NCBI RefSeq assembly: GCF_041222825.1
Contig: NZ_CP139482.1
Span: 1,829,001 to 1,893,000, forward strand
Direction: 5' to 3'
Length of the DNA stretch: 64,000 nt
DNA from: Candidatus Thalassolituus haligoni
Lineage (GTDB): Bacteria; Pseudomonadota; Gammaproteobacteria; Pseudomonadales; Oceanobacteraceae
Position 1 is the stretch's first letter, and each line of letters starts with the position of its first letter. Below the pieces are notes generated by a model that saw only the letters and a program-made list of their open reading frames with translations, was not told the DNA's origin and ran no database searches. A program made the position numbers and the translations under genes. This document shows positions 48,607-56,725 of this stretch, one piece after another.

Positions 48607-49667
48607 ATCGTCTTGATCGCTACGTTGCTCACAATGTGATGGTGGCTACGCTGATTGTGGCTGTAGTCATTGTTGGGCTGGATGCTATTTTTACGCTGGT
48701 GGATGAACTCGATCAACTCAAAGGTGAATATCAGTTTCTCGATGCGCTGCAATTTATGGGTACACGCTTGCCTCGTCGGCTGTATGAATACATGCCGATG
48801 GCCTGTCTGATCGGTTGTCTCGCGGGTCTGGGCGGCATGGCAGCCAGCAGCGAGTTGACCGTGATGCGAGCGTCTGGGGTCTCTGTCGGGCGTATTGCGG
48901 TAGCGGTGATCAAGCCGATGATGCTATTGATGGCGCTGAATATGGCCCTGGCCGAATACGCGATTCCGGTATTGGAGCGGATTGCCCAGTCGCAGAAAGC
49001 GGTGGCTCAAGGCAAGGGGGATTTGCTGTCTAACAAGGGGAAGGGATACTGGCATCGTGAGGGTAATACCTTTATGCGCTTTACCGCCGTCGAACCCAAC
49101 GGGGTATTGCATGGGATAACCCTGTTTGATTTTGATAACGACAGCAACCTGCAACGGATCCGGTCGGCTGAGCGGGCAATTTATCAACGCTCCAGCTGGC
49201 AAATGCAATCAGTTATTGATATGACGATCACTGACTCCGCGACCAGCCAGCAACAGCTGGACAGTCTGGACTGGCAAACTGAACTGACCCCACAAAGTCT
49301 CAGTGTGGTAATGATACAGCCTCGGGATATGTCGATATCCAACTTGTTCAGCTATACCCGTTATCTGGAAAAACAGGGGCTGAATGCAGACAACTATCTG
49401 TTGTCGTTCTGGCGCAAGGTTACCCAGCCACTGGGGACGCTGGCACTGGTGATTCTGGGAATTTCCTTTATTTTTGGCCCGCTGCGGGCGGTGACACCGG
49501 GTTACCGGATTTTCTCCGGAATTCTGGTTGGTCTGGTGTACAAATACGCAGAAGAACTGCTGGCCCCCGCCAGTATCGTGTTCGGCTTTGAACCGCTGTG
49601 GGCCAGTGTGATTCCGATAGCTGCCTGTATGGGCGTTGGGTTGTTGCTGTTGCGGCGCGCAGGTTAG
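48603..49667 (+). CDS. lptG: LPS export permease LptG
   Basis: 354 aa from ATG 48603, overlapping the lptF stop by 4 bp. Starts MNRLDRYVAHNVMVATLIV, typical LptG; coupling-helix region YEYMPMACLIGCLAGLGGMAASSELTVMRASG. Six membrane segments with a periplasmic jellyroll (about residues 130-260). Partner of LptF in the LptB2FG exporter. Confidence 0.95.
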   Translation: MNRLDRYVAHNVMVATLIVAVVIVGLDAIFTLVDELDQLKGEYQFLDALQFMGTRLPRRLYEYMPMACLIGCLAGLGGMAASSELTVMRASGVSVGRIAVAVIKPMMLLMALNMALAEYAIPVLERIAQSQKAVAQGKGDLLSNKGKGYWHREGNTFMRFTAVEPNGVLHGITLFDFDNDSNLQRIRSAERAIYQRSSWQMQSVIDMTITDSATSQQQLDSLDWQTELTPQSLSVVMIQPRDMSISNLFSYTRYLEKQGLNADNYLLSFWRKVTQPLGTLALVILGISFIFGPLRAVTPGYRIFSGILVGLVYKYAEELLAPASIVFGFEPLWASVIPIAACMGVGLLLLRRAG

Positions 49668-49680
49668 CAATAGAATAAGC

Positions 49681-49707
49681 AAACGGGGCCGCGTTAATCA
49701 CCCGTTT
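49681..49707. terminator. Weak hairpin between lptG and the RDD gene
   Basis: AAACGGG and CCCGTTT with a 13-base loop; it spans the RDD gene stop codon (49694-49696). Possible bidirectional terminator for the convergent pair. Confidence 0.4.
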
Positions 49708-50143
49708 TCGGGATAAACACAACACGGGTCAGGGATGCCATATCGTGCCAGCTGCGGCCGCGAGTATCCAGCAACGCCCAGAAGAATCCCAAGCCGAAAG
49801 CAGCCAGCGAAAAAAAGCCAATCGCGGTACGCAACATACAATGGGACAGCTTGATTGGCCCGGTATCTTCTGTGACCAGTTTGAGTTGCCAGGCTTTCAT
49901 ACCGATGCTCTGGCCACCACGCCGCCAGGATGAACTGAAATAGAAGAAACAGATGCAGAACATAACGGACAGATTAACCGACGCCGAAAAGGCGCCAGGC
50001 GGTTGTCCGTCGTGGGTGGCAGCTGCAATCCCTACCAGCACAAAACCAACCACGATATACAGTGCGAGCAGTACCAGGCTGTCATAGATCAGTGCTGCCA
50101 GGCGGCGAGTCAGGGATGCAGTGGGGTAGTTATGATCTGACAT
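49694..50143 (-). CDS. RDD-family membrane protein
   Basis: 149 aa with RRLAALIYDSLVLLALYIV, the RDD signature (conserved Arg and Asp), three to four membrane segments, and QSIGMKAWQLKLVTEDTG. Function of most RDD proteins is unknown; some act in ion or osmotic homeostasis. It is convergent with lptG and divergent from pdxH. Confidence 0.85.
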   Translation of the reverse strand: MSDHNYPTASLTRRLAALIYDSLVLLALYIVVGFVLVGIAAATHDGQPPGAFSASVNLSVMFCICFFYFSSSWRRGGQSIGMKAWQLKLVTEDTGPIKLSHCMLRTAIGFFSLAAFGLGFFWALLDTRGRSWHDMASLTRVVFIPKTGD

Positions 50144-50304
50144 ATGATTGTTGCCTTAGGTTGTGCCTGTGTGAGTTGCGGTCAGGATGCCCAGCCGCGC
50201 TGGTGGGTAAAACCGGGCGGGGATGGTAGCAGATTTGGCCATGGCTGGCTTTGGTGGTGACAGGTCAATGCGGAGGCATCGCCCGGATGACACACTGCTA
50301 TTAA

Positions 50305-50357
50305 CGGCACTTTTAATGGTAGCGGCACTTACATAAGGGCTACGGCACTTGGTGCCG
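50305..50357 (+). repeat. Three direct repeats CGGCACTT upstream of pdxH
   Basis: Exact CGGCACTT at 50305-50312, 50323-50330 and 50343-50350, start-to-start spacing 18 and 20 bp (about two helical turns). The last copy is also half of a dyad CGGCAC TTG GTGCCG (50343-50357). The set ends 30 bp before the pdxH ATG. Confidence 0.7.
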
Positions 50358-50386
50358 GTTGAGATAATTATCGGAGTAAATAGAAC

Positions 50387-51025
50387 ATGGTTGATCTCAG
50401 TGACATTCGCAAGGAATACACTCAGGGACGACTCGACGAAGCCAAAGTCGCCGAGCACCCGGTGACACAATTTCACGCCTGGTTTGAGCACTACCGTACA
50501 ACCGCCCCGGAAGAGCCGACGGTGATGACGGTGGCCAGCGTTGATGAGCATGGCCAGCCCTGGCAACGAATATTGTTGCTCAAGTCATATGACGATGACG
50601 GCTTTGTCTTTTTTACCAATTATGAAAGTAACAAAGGTCGACACTTCGCTACTAACCCGAAAGCCAGCCTGCATTTCTTCTGGATGAAGGTCGAGCGTCA
50701 GGTGCAGATTCAGGGCGAGGTCGTGCCAATGAGCAGGGAAGAAGCGCAAGCCTACTTCCACTCTCGCCCTCGAGAAAGCCAGCTTGGGGCCTGGGCATCA
50801 CAACAGAGTAGGCCATTGGCGAGTCGTTCCGAGCTGGAAACCCGCTTTACCCAATTGAGTGTGGAATATCAGGATCAGGAGGTTCCCGTGCCAAATCACT
50901 GGGGGGGATATCGATTGGTACCTTCCCGGATGGAATTCTGGCAGGGGGGCGAGCATCGCCTCCATGACAGAGTCGAATACCAGCTGGAGCGGGAAATCTG
51001 GAAGATTCAGCGACTGAATCCCTGA
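50387..51025 (+). CDS. pdxH: Pyridoxamine/pyridoxine 5'-phosphate oxidase
   Basis: 212 aa. FMN-binding split-barrel: RILLLKSYDDDGFVFFTNYESNKG, and the C-terminal dimerisation motif GGYRLVPSRMEFWQGGEHRLHDR. It makes pyridoxal 5'-phosphate from PNP or PMP. Shine-Dalgarno CGGAG at 50372-50376. Single gene with terminators behind it. Confidence 0.96.
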   Translation: MVDLSDIRKEYTQGRLDEAKVAEHPVTQFHAWFEHYRTTAPEEPTVMTVASVDEHGQPWQRILLLKSYDDDGFVFFTNYESNKGRHFATNPKASLHFFWMKVERQVQIQGEVVPMSREEAQAYFHSRPRESQLGAWASQQSRPLASRSELETRFTQLSVEYQDQEVPVPNHWGGYRLVPSRMEFWQGGEHRLHDRVEYQLEREIWKIQRLNP

Positions 51026-51035
51026 CCCATTATGC

Positions 51036-51057
51036 AACCCGGCACCCTGCCGGGTTT
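51036..51057 (+). terminator. Terminator of pdxH
   Basis: AACCCGGC, 5-base loop, GCCGGGTT and a short T stretch, 11 bp after the pdxH stop. Confidence 0.8.
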
Positions 51058-51077
51058 GTATGATTTGCAGATACAAA

Positions 51078-51105
51078 AAAGCCCACGCTGAACATGGGCT
51101 TTTTA
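51078..51105. terminator. Bidirectional terminator between pdxH and tRNA-Met
   Basis: AAAGCCCA, 9-base loop, TGGGCTTT, with A6 before and T5 after. In the minus direction it lies 22 bp past the tRNA-Met 3' end, so it terminates the tRNA transcript and backs up pdxH. Confidence 0.88.
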
Positions 51106-51126
51106 TGAGGGCTGGCCTCGAATCAA

Positions 51127-51203
51127 TGGTAGCTATGGACGGACTTGAACCATCGACCCCAGCATTATGAATGCTGTGCTCTAACCAACTGAGCTACATA
51201 GCC
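51127..51203 (-). tRNA. tRNA-Met (CAT), elongator
   Basis: 77 nt read on the minus strand. GGCTATG pairs with CATAGCT (one G-U), the D arm has AGCTCAGTTGGTTAGAGC, the anticodon arm is CAGCATTCATAATGCTG with anticodon CAT, the T arm has GGTTCAAGTCC, and CCA is encoded. The first pair is present (G1-U72), unlike initiator tRNA, which lacks it, so this is the elongator (or a C34-lysidine Ile candidate, less likely). Its own promoter lies upstream at 51261-51288. Confidence 0.93.
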
Positions 51204-51260
51204 ACTGCATACTTGAGTCGTGTTAGCGCATTCCAGTGCTGTCTCGATCAAGTGGCGCGT

Positions 51261-51288
51261 ATTATGCCAGTGTAATATTCTCTGTCAA
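51261..51288 (-). promoter_or_regulatory. Sigma-70 promoter of tRNA-Met
   Basis: On the minus strand: TTGACA (6/6), 16-bp spacer, CATAAT (5/6). The GC-rich stretch just after the -10 (GCGCGCCACTTG) is typical of stringently controlled stable-RNA promoters. It ends 57 bp before the mature tRNA 5' end. Confidence 0.85.
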
Positions 51289-51432
51289 ATATTTATTTGC
51301 GATTTATTTCAACGGCTTAGCCAAAAGGCACGGTGGAGTGGTTGTGGTGCTGTTCGCAGGTTTTGAAGCAGTGGTGGCGTTTTTCAGGCTGGACAGGCTC
51401 TCTCTGCTGTGGGAGGCTTCGCAACAATGTAA

Positions 51433-51663
51433 ATGTATCGGTTTTTTTTTTTTGTGAAAGCGTTTCTGACTATCCCTATTTTTCTGGTGTTTTTTCTGGC
51501 GGCTTGTGGTGATGTCATGGGAGATCTCAGTGATCGTGACCTGAGGCATCGTCATTATGAGTGTCAGGTGGCTACCAGATCATCCGCGGCTGAGTTGCAG
51601 GTGTGCGCAAACGTGAAGCGTGAGTGTGATCGCCGTGCGAAGTCTGGACATTATGCCTGTTAG
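51433..51663 (+). CDS. Small cysteine-rich predicted lipoprotein
   Basis: 76 aa, unrecognised. A hydrophobic N-terminus ends in the lipobox FLAAC (Cys25), then a 51-residue polar, basic domain with four more cysteines (C44, C58, C65, C76; the last is the C-terminal residue), enough for two disulfides. The ATG is preceded by GGGAGG and a start-stop ATGTAA; codons 4-7 are a run of 12 T. A GTG at 51454, right after the T-run, would also give a full lipoprotein signal (VKAFLTIPIFLVFFLAAC). It lies 117 bp upstream of the FKBP lipoprotein gene, same strand. Function unknown. Confidence 0.65.
   Translation: MYRFFFFVKAFLTIPIFLVFFLAACGDVMGDLSDRDLRHRHYECQVATRSSAAELQVCANVKRECDRRAKSGHYAC
51442..51453 (+). 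repeat. Poly-T tract (12 T) in the small lipoprotein gene
   Basis: Twelve consecutive T coding Phe4-Phe7, directly after the start region. A homopolymer of this length in a coding region is a slippage hotspot and would shift frame if it gained or lost a base. Confidence 0.9.
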
Positions 51664-51780
51664 GCCTTGTAATCAGTGCGCTGGGTATCTCTGCAGTGGT
51701 TTTGATTATGCAGTAATTGAAACTTTTCGACTTTAGAGTTGCCTGTCCAGCATTCATTTCAACAAACGTGAGAGACAAGC

Positions 51781-52476
51781 ATGAGTTTTATTAAATCAGT
51801 ACCTGTTGTATTGGCAGGTACTCTGTTGTTGGCCGCATGTGGTCAGGAGGAAGCTGTGAAATTGGAAAACCACATTGACCAGGCAAGCTATGGCGTGGGT
51901 CTGAATATTGGCCGTCAGCTGTCTCAGGAAGATGTTGAAATGAACCCGGACGCGATTGCGGCGGGTATCAAGGATGCGCTGTCAAAAGCGGATCAGCGTA
52001 TTACTGATGAAGTCATTCAGTCTGCATTTGAGAAAATTCGGGAAGAGCAGACACGCAAGCAGGAAGCATTGAGTGATGCGGTTGCGAAGGCGGGAGAAGA
52101 ATTCCTGGCTGAAAATGCCAAACGTGAAGGTGTCGTGGTTACTGAAAGTGGCTTGCAGTACGAAGTTATGACGGCTGTTGAAGGTGATGCGGCGAAGCCG
52201 ACGGCTGCGGATACTGTGAGTGTTCATTATCACGGTACATTGATTGATGGCACTGTGTTTGATAGTTCGGTTGAGCGTGGCGAGCCTGTTCAATTCCCAC
52301 TGGGTAATGTGATTCCTGGTTGGACCGAAGGTGTGCAGCTGATGAAAGTGGGTGAAAAGTTCAAATTCTTTATCCCGGCGGAGCTGGCGTACGGTGCGCG
52401 TAGCCCGAGCCCTAAGATACCAGCCAACTCTGCACTGGTGTTTGAAGTTGAATTGCTGGAAATTGCCGATCAGTAA
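51781..52476 (+). CDS. FKBP-type peptidyl-prolyl isomerase lipoprotein (Mip/FkpA-like)
   Basis: 231 aa. Signal peptide with lipobox LLAAC (Cys20); an N-terminal helical dimerisation domain (about 28-110, ASYGVGLNIGRQL and the long charged helix); and a C-terminal FKBP domain with VHYHGTLIDGTVFDSS, VIPGWTEGVQLMKVGEK and ELAYGARS. It is a periplasmic or outer-membrane anchored foldase and chaperone. A strong terminator follows. Confidence 0.93.
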   Translation: MSFIKSVPVVLAGTLLLAACGQEEAVKLENHIDQASYGVGLNIGRQLSQEDVEMNPDAIAAGIKDALSKADQRITDEVIQSAFEKIREEQTRKQEALSDAVAKAGEEFLAENAKREGVVVTESGLQYEVMTAVEGDAAKPTAADTVSVHYHGTLIDGTVFDSSVERGEPVQFPLGNVIPGWTEGVQLMKVGEKFKFFIPAELAYGARSPSPKIPANSALVFEVELLEIADQ

Positions 52477-52501
52477 GTAAGGGTCGGATGATTGAAGATA
52501 A

Positions 52502-52528
52502 AAAGTCGCCAGTGGCGGCTTTTTTTTT
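52502..52528. terminator. Terminator after the FKBP gene
   Basis: AAAGTCGCC, 3-base loop, GGCGGCTTT (one T-G pair), then nine T. A-rich on the other side, so it may also end the opposing zinc-ribbon transcript. Confidence 0.92.
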
Positions 52529-52572
52529 GTGTCTTGCTTCGGTCGGCCCTGTTTTGTCATGACCTATGTTGT

Positions 52573-52821
52573 TCAGGCGTTGGTGTTGTCTTCGGTGGTG
52601 GTTTTTTCTTCTGCTGGTTCTGGCAAAGAGATGTAGTCGGCCAGGTCGGTGAGTGCCCGGTTGACTCTGCGCTTCAGTTGTCCATCAATATTGAATTGGT
52701 GGTTGCAATGTCGGCAGGTGATTTTTTTTGTGTTGATCAGGTTGTCAAGGGTGTGGGCTGTGTTTGCTCCGCACTCGTGGCAGGGTACCGGATATTGTAC
52801 AGATCGGGCCAGACGACTCAT
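52573..52821 (-). CDS. Small zinc-ribbon protein
   Basis: 82 aa. Four cysteines in two C-x-x-C pairs, PCHEC (14, 17) and TCRHC (36, 39), spaced 18 residues apart: a zinc ribbon or rubredoxin-like knuckle. A mostly helical middle and an acidic, Glu/Thr-rich tail follow. No family is recognised with certainty. It lies downstream of the tRNA-Asn/tRNA-Pro unit on the same strand with a 174-bp gap. The ribosome site is weak (GGTGG), so the start is tentative. Confidence 0.65.
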   Translation of the reverse strand: MSRLARSVQYPVPCHECGANTAHTLDNLINTKKITCRHCNHQFNIDGQLKRRVNRALTDLADYISLPEPAEEKTTTEDNTNA

Positions 52822-52995
52822 GTTTTGCCACCGCGCTTATCGCATTGGATTTATTGGAATGTGGCGCTACAGGCTAATAGAAAAGTATGAATATAAGAAG
52901 GCTCATTTGTTACATCTGGCACTTGAGGATGTAAAAATGAATCGTAATGGCAATAGGGGATGTTTATTCGATCGTTCAGGGAGGCCCTGAAGAGT

Positions 52996-53072
52996 TGGTC
53001 GGGGTAGAGAGATTCGAACTCCCGACATCCTGGTCCCAAACCAGGCGCGCTACCAGACTGCGCTATACCCCG
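52996..53072 (-). tRNA. tRNA-Pro (TGG)
   Basis: 77 nt on the minus strand: CGGGGTA acceptor pairing with TACCCCG, anticodon arm CCTGGTTTGGGACCAGG with anticodon TGG, T loop GTTCGAATC, encoded CCA. It lies 11 bp downstream of tRNA-Asn in the same transcript. Confidence 0.95.
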
Positions 53073-53083
53073 AAGTGTTGAAT

Positions 53084-53159
53084 TGGCTCCCCGAGCTGGA
53101 CTTGAACCAGCGACCAATAGATTAACAGTCTACTGCTCTACCAACTGAGCTATCGGGGA
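53084..53159 (-). tRNA. tRNA-Asn (GTT)
   Basis: 76 nt on the minus strand: TCCCCGA acceptor pairing with TCGGGGA, anticodon GTT in AGACTGTTAATCT, T loop GTTCAAGTC, discriminator G and encoded CCA. First gene after the promoter at 53180-53208. Confidence 0.95.
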
Positions 53160-53179
53160 ACTTCTCAACAGCGAGACGT

Positions 53180-53208
53180 ATAATACGGACAGGTTCTTTT
53201 TATGTCAA
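53180..53208 (-). promoter_or_regulatory. Near-consensus sigma-70 promoter of tRNA-Asn/tRNA-Pro
   Basis: Minus strand: TTGACA (6/6), 17-bp spacer with an A-rich start, TATTAT (5/6). It ends 21 bp before the tRNA-Asn 5' end. Confidence 0.9.
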
Positions 53209-53252
53209 TGCCTTTTTCTTAAGAGATTCTGAGAGTTGTGTTGGTATGAGAG

Positions 53253-53281
53253 CGATCCTTCGGGGAAGCCCCGAAGGATCG
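53253..53281 (-). terminator. 13-bp hairpin after galU
   Basis: CGATCCTTCGGGG, AAG loop, CCCCGAAGGATCG: perfect 13-bp stem, 5 bp past the galU stop. No T-run follows on the minus strand, so termination would be weak; the tRNA promoter begins 45 bp further on. Confidence 0.7.
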
Positions 53282-53286
53282 TCTGA

Positions 53287-54120
53287 TCAGGACTTCTGGA
53301 AAATATTCTGATAGACGTAGTTGGTTGCTTCGACGAAGCCATCAATGCTGCCACAGTCAAAGCGGCGGCCACGGAATTTATAGGCGATAACCCTGCCTTC
53401 CTGGGCTTGTTTCAGCAGAGCGTCAGTGATCTGGATTTCACCATTGATGCCTGCACCTGTTTCTTCGATTTTAGGGAAGATATCTGGAGTCAGAATGTAA
53501 CGGCCAATAATGGCAAGGTTGCTGGGTGCTTCTTCCTTGGCTGGTTTTTCGACCATGTTGCTGACGCGATAAACGCCTGGCTCAATCTCTTCTCCGGCGA
53601 TAACACCGTATTTGTGAATGGTGTCTTCAGGCACTTCCTGCACTGCAACAACGGAACAGCCATACTTCTCGTGAATTTTGACCATCTGCGCCAATACGCC
53701 TTCGTCACCTTCATCGGCAACACAAAGGTCGTCAGCCAGTACGACACCAAAGGCTTCGTCGCCCATCAGATACTGTCCAGTCAGGATGGCGTGTCCCAGA
53801 CCTTTCATTTCATTCTGCCGGGTGTAAGCAAAGTCATTTTCATTCATCAGATTACGAATGGACGAAATCAGCGTTTCTTTGCTGGTGCCCTGAATCTGAT
53901 GTTCCAGCTCGAAGCTGATGTCAAAATGATCGGCGATGGCGCGTTTGCCACGGCCAGTGATAAATCCCATGAAGTTCATGCCAGCTTCGCTGGCTTCCTC
54001 TACGCCGTATTGCACCAGTGGCTTGTTAACGATCGGCAGCATTTCCTTGGGCATGGCTTTGGTCGCCGGAAGAAAACGGGTGCCGTATCCGGCAACTGGG
54101 AATAAACACTTGCGAACCAT
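53287..54120 (-). CDS. galU: UTP-glucose-1-phosphate uridylyltransferase
   Basis: 277 aa. The nucleotide-binding start MVRKCLFPVAGYGTRFLPAT is followed by KAMPKEMLPIVNKPLVQYGVEEA, a standard GalU. It makes UDP-glucose for envelope polysaccharides and, in this neighbourhood, a likely glucosyl donor for glucosyl-3-phosphoglycerate. AAGGATC precedes the ATG. It is divergent from zwf-pgl. Confidence 0.96.
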   Translation of the reverse strand: MVRKCLFPVAGYGTRFLPATKAMPKEMLPIVNKPLVQYGVEEASEAGMNFMGFITGRGKRAIADHFDISFELEHQIQGTSKETLISSIRNLMNENDFAYTRQNEMKGLGHAILTGQYLMGDEAFGVVLADDLCVADEGDEGVLAQMVKIHEKYGCSVVAVQEVPEDTIHKYGVIAGEEIEPGVYRVSNMVEKPAKEEAPSNLAIIGRYILTPDIFPKIEETGAGINGEIQITDALLKQAQEGRVIAYKFRGRRFDCGSIDGFVEATNYVYQNIFQKS

Positions 54121-54554
54121 ATTCGATCCTTCTTATTAACAATTAAACAAAAATTTCCGTGAACACTAAGGCTGGTTTATGTCATTTGTGAGTCATGTCA
54201 CAGATCGTCAGTGATCATGTCTCAAAGGTAACTGATTGTAAACGCCACGATATCCGGGAAGACATCGGCCGTTGGTCTCACGTTGCACGGCCAGTATGGG
54301 GTTCTTGGAGATGCAGATGCCATGCCTGATTGTTATGTTTATGCAGACCGGCACGATCTGTACCGGATGGCCTCCGATTGCTGCGTCGACCGAAGTGGTC
54401 ATTTCCGGGCAGGTATTTGATGGTTGATTGTCGCATTGCAATCAACTTGTGGCACTCTGCCTATACTTTTTGTGCAGTCACTGCTTTTGCCTGAATTTCA
54501 GCTGAAGCGGCTGTGGTTCTGGTTTCCATTACGTAGATAGGGATCGGGGGATGT
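54121..54554. other. galU / zwf divergent intergenic region
   Basis: 434 bp without a convincing gene. I looked for a HexR-type palindrome (TGTAATT-AATTACA) and found none. A TATACT at about 54467 could be a -10 for zwf but lacks a -35 at good spacing. A short dyad GACC-N5-GGTC occurs near 54390. A 77-codon open stretch on the minus strand looks like chance. Confidence 0.5.
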
Positions 54555-56012
54555 ATGCAGATCAGTGCACCGTTTGAATTGGTACTCTTTGGCGGAATGG
54601 GCGATCTGGCGCAACGGAAGTTGCTGCCAGCACTCTACTTGCTTCAGCGTGATGGTCGTTTGCCTGAAGGCAAAATTATCTCTGTTACTCGGAGGGAACT
54701 TGAGCACGAAGACTACATAGAGCAAGTGCGCAAGGCATTGACGACGCACGTTGCCAAGGAATATCTCGAAGAAGCTGCCTGGACTGAATTTGCCACTAAA
54801 CTGCAATGTGTCAGTCTTGATGCAACGGATGAGTCCGCTTATAGCGTGTTAGCCGATGTTTTGGCGAAAGGGGATCCCAACCGGGTTTTTTATCTGGCGA
54901 CGGGTTCTGCGTTGTTTTCGCCTATTTGCAAGGGGCTGAAGCAGATAGGTTTGATTGGTTCGTGCACCAATGTGGTGCTTGAAAAGCCAATAGGGCACGA
55001 TCTTGAGTCTGCCCAGGCGATCAATCGCTCCGTGGGAGAGTATGTTGATGAGTCACATATCTACCGGATTGATCACTATCTCGGTAAGGAAACGGTGCAA
55101 AATCTGTTGGTGTTGCGGTTCGCCAACTCCTTGTTTGAGTCTCAATGGAACCAGAAGTACATCGATCACATCGAAATTACTATTGCAGAATCCATTGGTG
55201 TCGAGAAGCGGGCCGAGTTCTACGAACAGGTAGGCGCGATGCGCGATATGTTCCAGAATCATCTGCTGCAACTATTGTGTATTGTGGCTATGGAGCCGCC
55301 GGCGAAACTGGAAACCGATGCGGTCAGGGATGAAAAAGTAAAGGTACTCAAGGCACTCAAACCCATTGTCGGGGAAGCCATTAACCGAAATGTGGTACGC
55401 GGTCAGTACGATGCAGGTGTGTCGGATGGTAAACCGGTTCCACCGTATCGTGAGGAACCTGGCGTGCATCACAAAAGCAACACCGAGACTTTTATTGCTG
55501 CCAAGGTTGAAATTGATAACTGGCGCTGGGCTGGGGTGCCATTTTATTTGCGCTCGGGTAAGCGTTTGGCGGAACGGGCGTGTGAAATTGTCGTCAGTTT
55601 TAAAGAAATACCGCACTCTATTTTTCCGTTACAGCACAAGAGCACCATGGCCAACAAACTGGTGTTCCGCTTGCAACCGGATGAGGGTGTACGTCTTATG
55701 CTATGTGAGAAACGGGTGGGGCCCGGCATGAGTGTCCGGCCAATGAACCTGAGCCTGAATCCGGCTAATCATCGCAAGGCACGGGTGCCTGAAGCTTACG
55801 AACGGTTATTGTTTGATGCCTTGAGTGGCAATGCCACCTTGTTTTTACGCGATGATGAACTGCATGAAGCCTGGCGTTGGGTGGATCCGATTCTACAGTA
55901 CTGGCAAGACGTGGATCTCCGTCCAGAGCCCTATACTTCGGGCACCTGGGGGCCAGCGGCATCGACCTTGCTGCTCGCCAAGGATGGACGTTTATGGGTC
56001 GAAAACAGTTAG
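54555..56012 (+). CDS. zwf: Glucose-6-phosphate dehydrogenase
   Basis: 485 aa. NADP-binding LFGGMGDLAQRKLLPAL near the N-terminus and the substrate motif RIDHYLGKETVQN are intact. It oxidises glucose-6-phosphate to 6-phosphogluconolactone, giving NADPH. Followed by pgl after 11 bp; the edd-eda-glk genes that accompany zwf in Pseudomonas are not here. Confidence 0.96.
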   Translation: MQISAPFELVLFGGMGDLAQRKLLPALYLLQRDGRLPEGKIISVTRRELEHEDYIEQVRKALTTHVAKEYLEEAAWTEFATKLQCVSLDATDESAYSVLADVLAKGDPNRVFYLATGSALFSPICKGLKQIGLIGSCTNVVLEKPIGHDLESAQAINRSVGEYVDESHIYRIDHYLGKETVQNLLVLRFANSLFESQWNQKYIDHIEITIAESIGVEKRAEFYEQVGAMRDMFQNHLLQLLCIVAMEPPAKLETDAVRDEKVKVLKALKPIVGEAINRNVVRGQYDAGVSDGKPVPPYREEPGVHHKSNTETFIAAKVEIDNWRWAGVPFYLRSGKRLAERACEIVVSFKEIPHSIFPLQHKSTMANKLVFRLQPDEGVRLMLCEKRVGPGMSVRPMNLSLNPANHRKARVPEAYERLLFDALSGNATLFLRDDELHEAWRWVDPILQYWQDVDLRPEPYTSGTWGPAASTLLLAKDGRLWVENS

Positions 56013-56023
56013 GAGTGTATTGC

Positions 56024-56725
56024 ATGAGCGACAATCGCTTTGATTCATCCATCGTTCTGGCAAAACAGCTGGCTGATGCGGTCAGCCTTTGCCTGAAAGA
56101 GCGGGTTGAACAAAAGGGAAGGGCCTGTTTGGCGGTGAGTGGTGGCAACACCCCGAAGGCTTTTTTTGAAGAGTTGGGCAAGCGGCAACTGCCTTGGTCT
56201 CATATTCTTGTCACGTTGGTGGATGAGCGCTGGGTGGGTGAGTCTGACCCGTCCAGTAATGCTGGGCTGGTTCGGGAGCATCTGCTGAGAGGCCCGGCCA
56301 AGGCAGCCTATTTTCTGCCACTCAAAAATTCGGCATTAACGCCAGCGGCAGGATTTATGGCCTGTGAAAACAGCCTTCACGAGCAAATATCACGACTGGA
56401 TGTAGCGGTATTAGGCATGGGGTCGGATGGCCATACCGCGTCCTGGTTTCCGCACTCGGCGGCGCTTGACCGGTGTCTGGATGAGAGTGGGTCTGCCTGG
56501 AGTTGCCCGGTTATGGATACCGAACTGGCGATTCCACGCATGACCTTGACCTGGGCAATGCTGAGCCAATGCCAGAAGATTTTTTTACATTTCGAGGGTG
56601 ATGAAAAAAATTCGGTGTTCAATGCTGCCTGCGATCCGGGTCAGCGCCAGAATATTGCTGCCATGCCGGTTCGCACCCTGTTGTTTCAGTCTCAGGTACC
56701 ACTGAGTATATTTCGGACTTCTTGA
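56024..56725 (+). CDS. pgl: 6-phosphogluconolactonase
   Basis: 233 aa from ATG 56024 (AGGAG 8 nt upstream); a longer frame reaches back into zwf but is not needed. Motifs LAVSGGNTPKAFFEEL, LVDERWV, and GMGSDGHTASWFP place it in the Pgl/DevB family. It hydrolyses 6-phosphogluconolactone made by Zwf. Coupled to zwf. Confidence 0.93.
   Translation: MSDNRFDSSIVLAKQLADAVSLCLKERVEQKGRACLAVSGGNTPKAFFEELGKRQLPWSHILVTLVDERWVGESDPSSNAGLVREHLLRGPAKAAYFLPLKNSALTPAAGFMACENSLHEQISRLDVAVLGMGSDGHTASWFPHSAALDRCLDESGSAWSCPVMDTELAIPRMTLTWAMLSQCQKIFLHFEGDEKNSVFNAACDPGQRQNIAAMPVRTLLFQSQVPLSIFRTS

Noticed and set aside
51572..51778. 68-codon minus-strand open frame near the small lipoprotein
   Set aside because: It overlaps the better-supported lipoprotein gene and has no start signal.
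52649..52990. 113-codon plus-strand open frame opposite the zinc-ribbon gene
   Set aside because: Runs into the tRNA-Pro region and lacks any motif; the minus-strand frame with two CxxC pairs is the better gene.
54208..54441. 77-codon minus-strand open frame between galU and zwf
   Set aside because: No Shine-Dalgarno, odd composition, and no resemblance to any family; more likely chance in a regulatory gap.
54121..54554. HexR-type operator before zwf
   Set aside because: Looked for TGTAATT-AATTACA-like palindromes and found none with enough matches.
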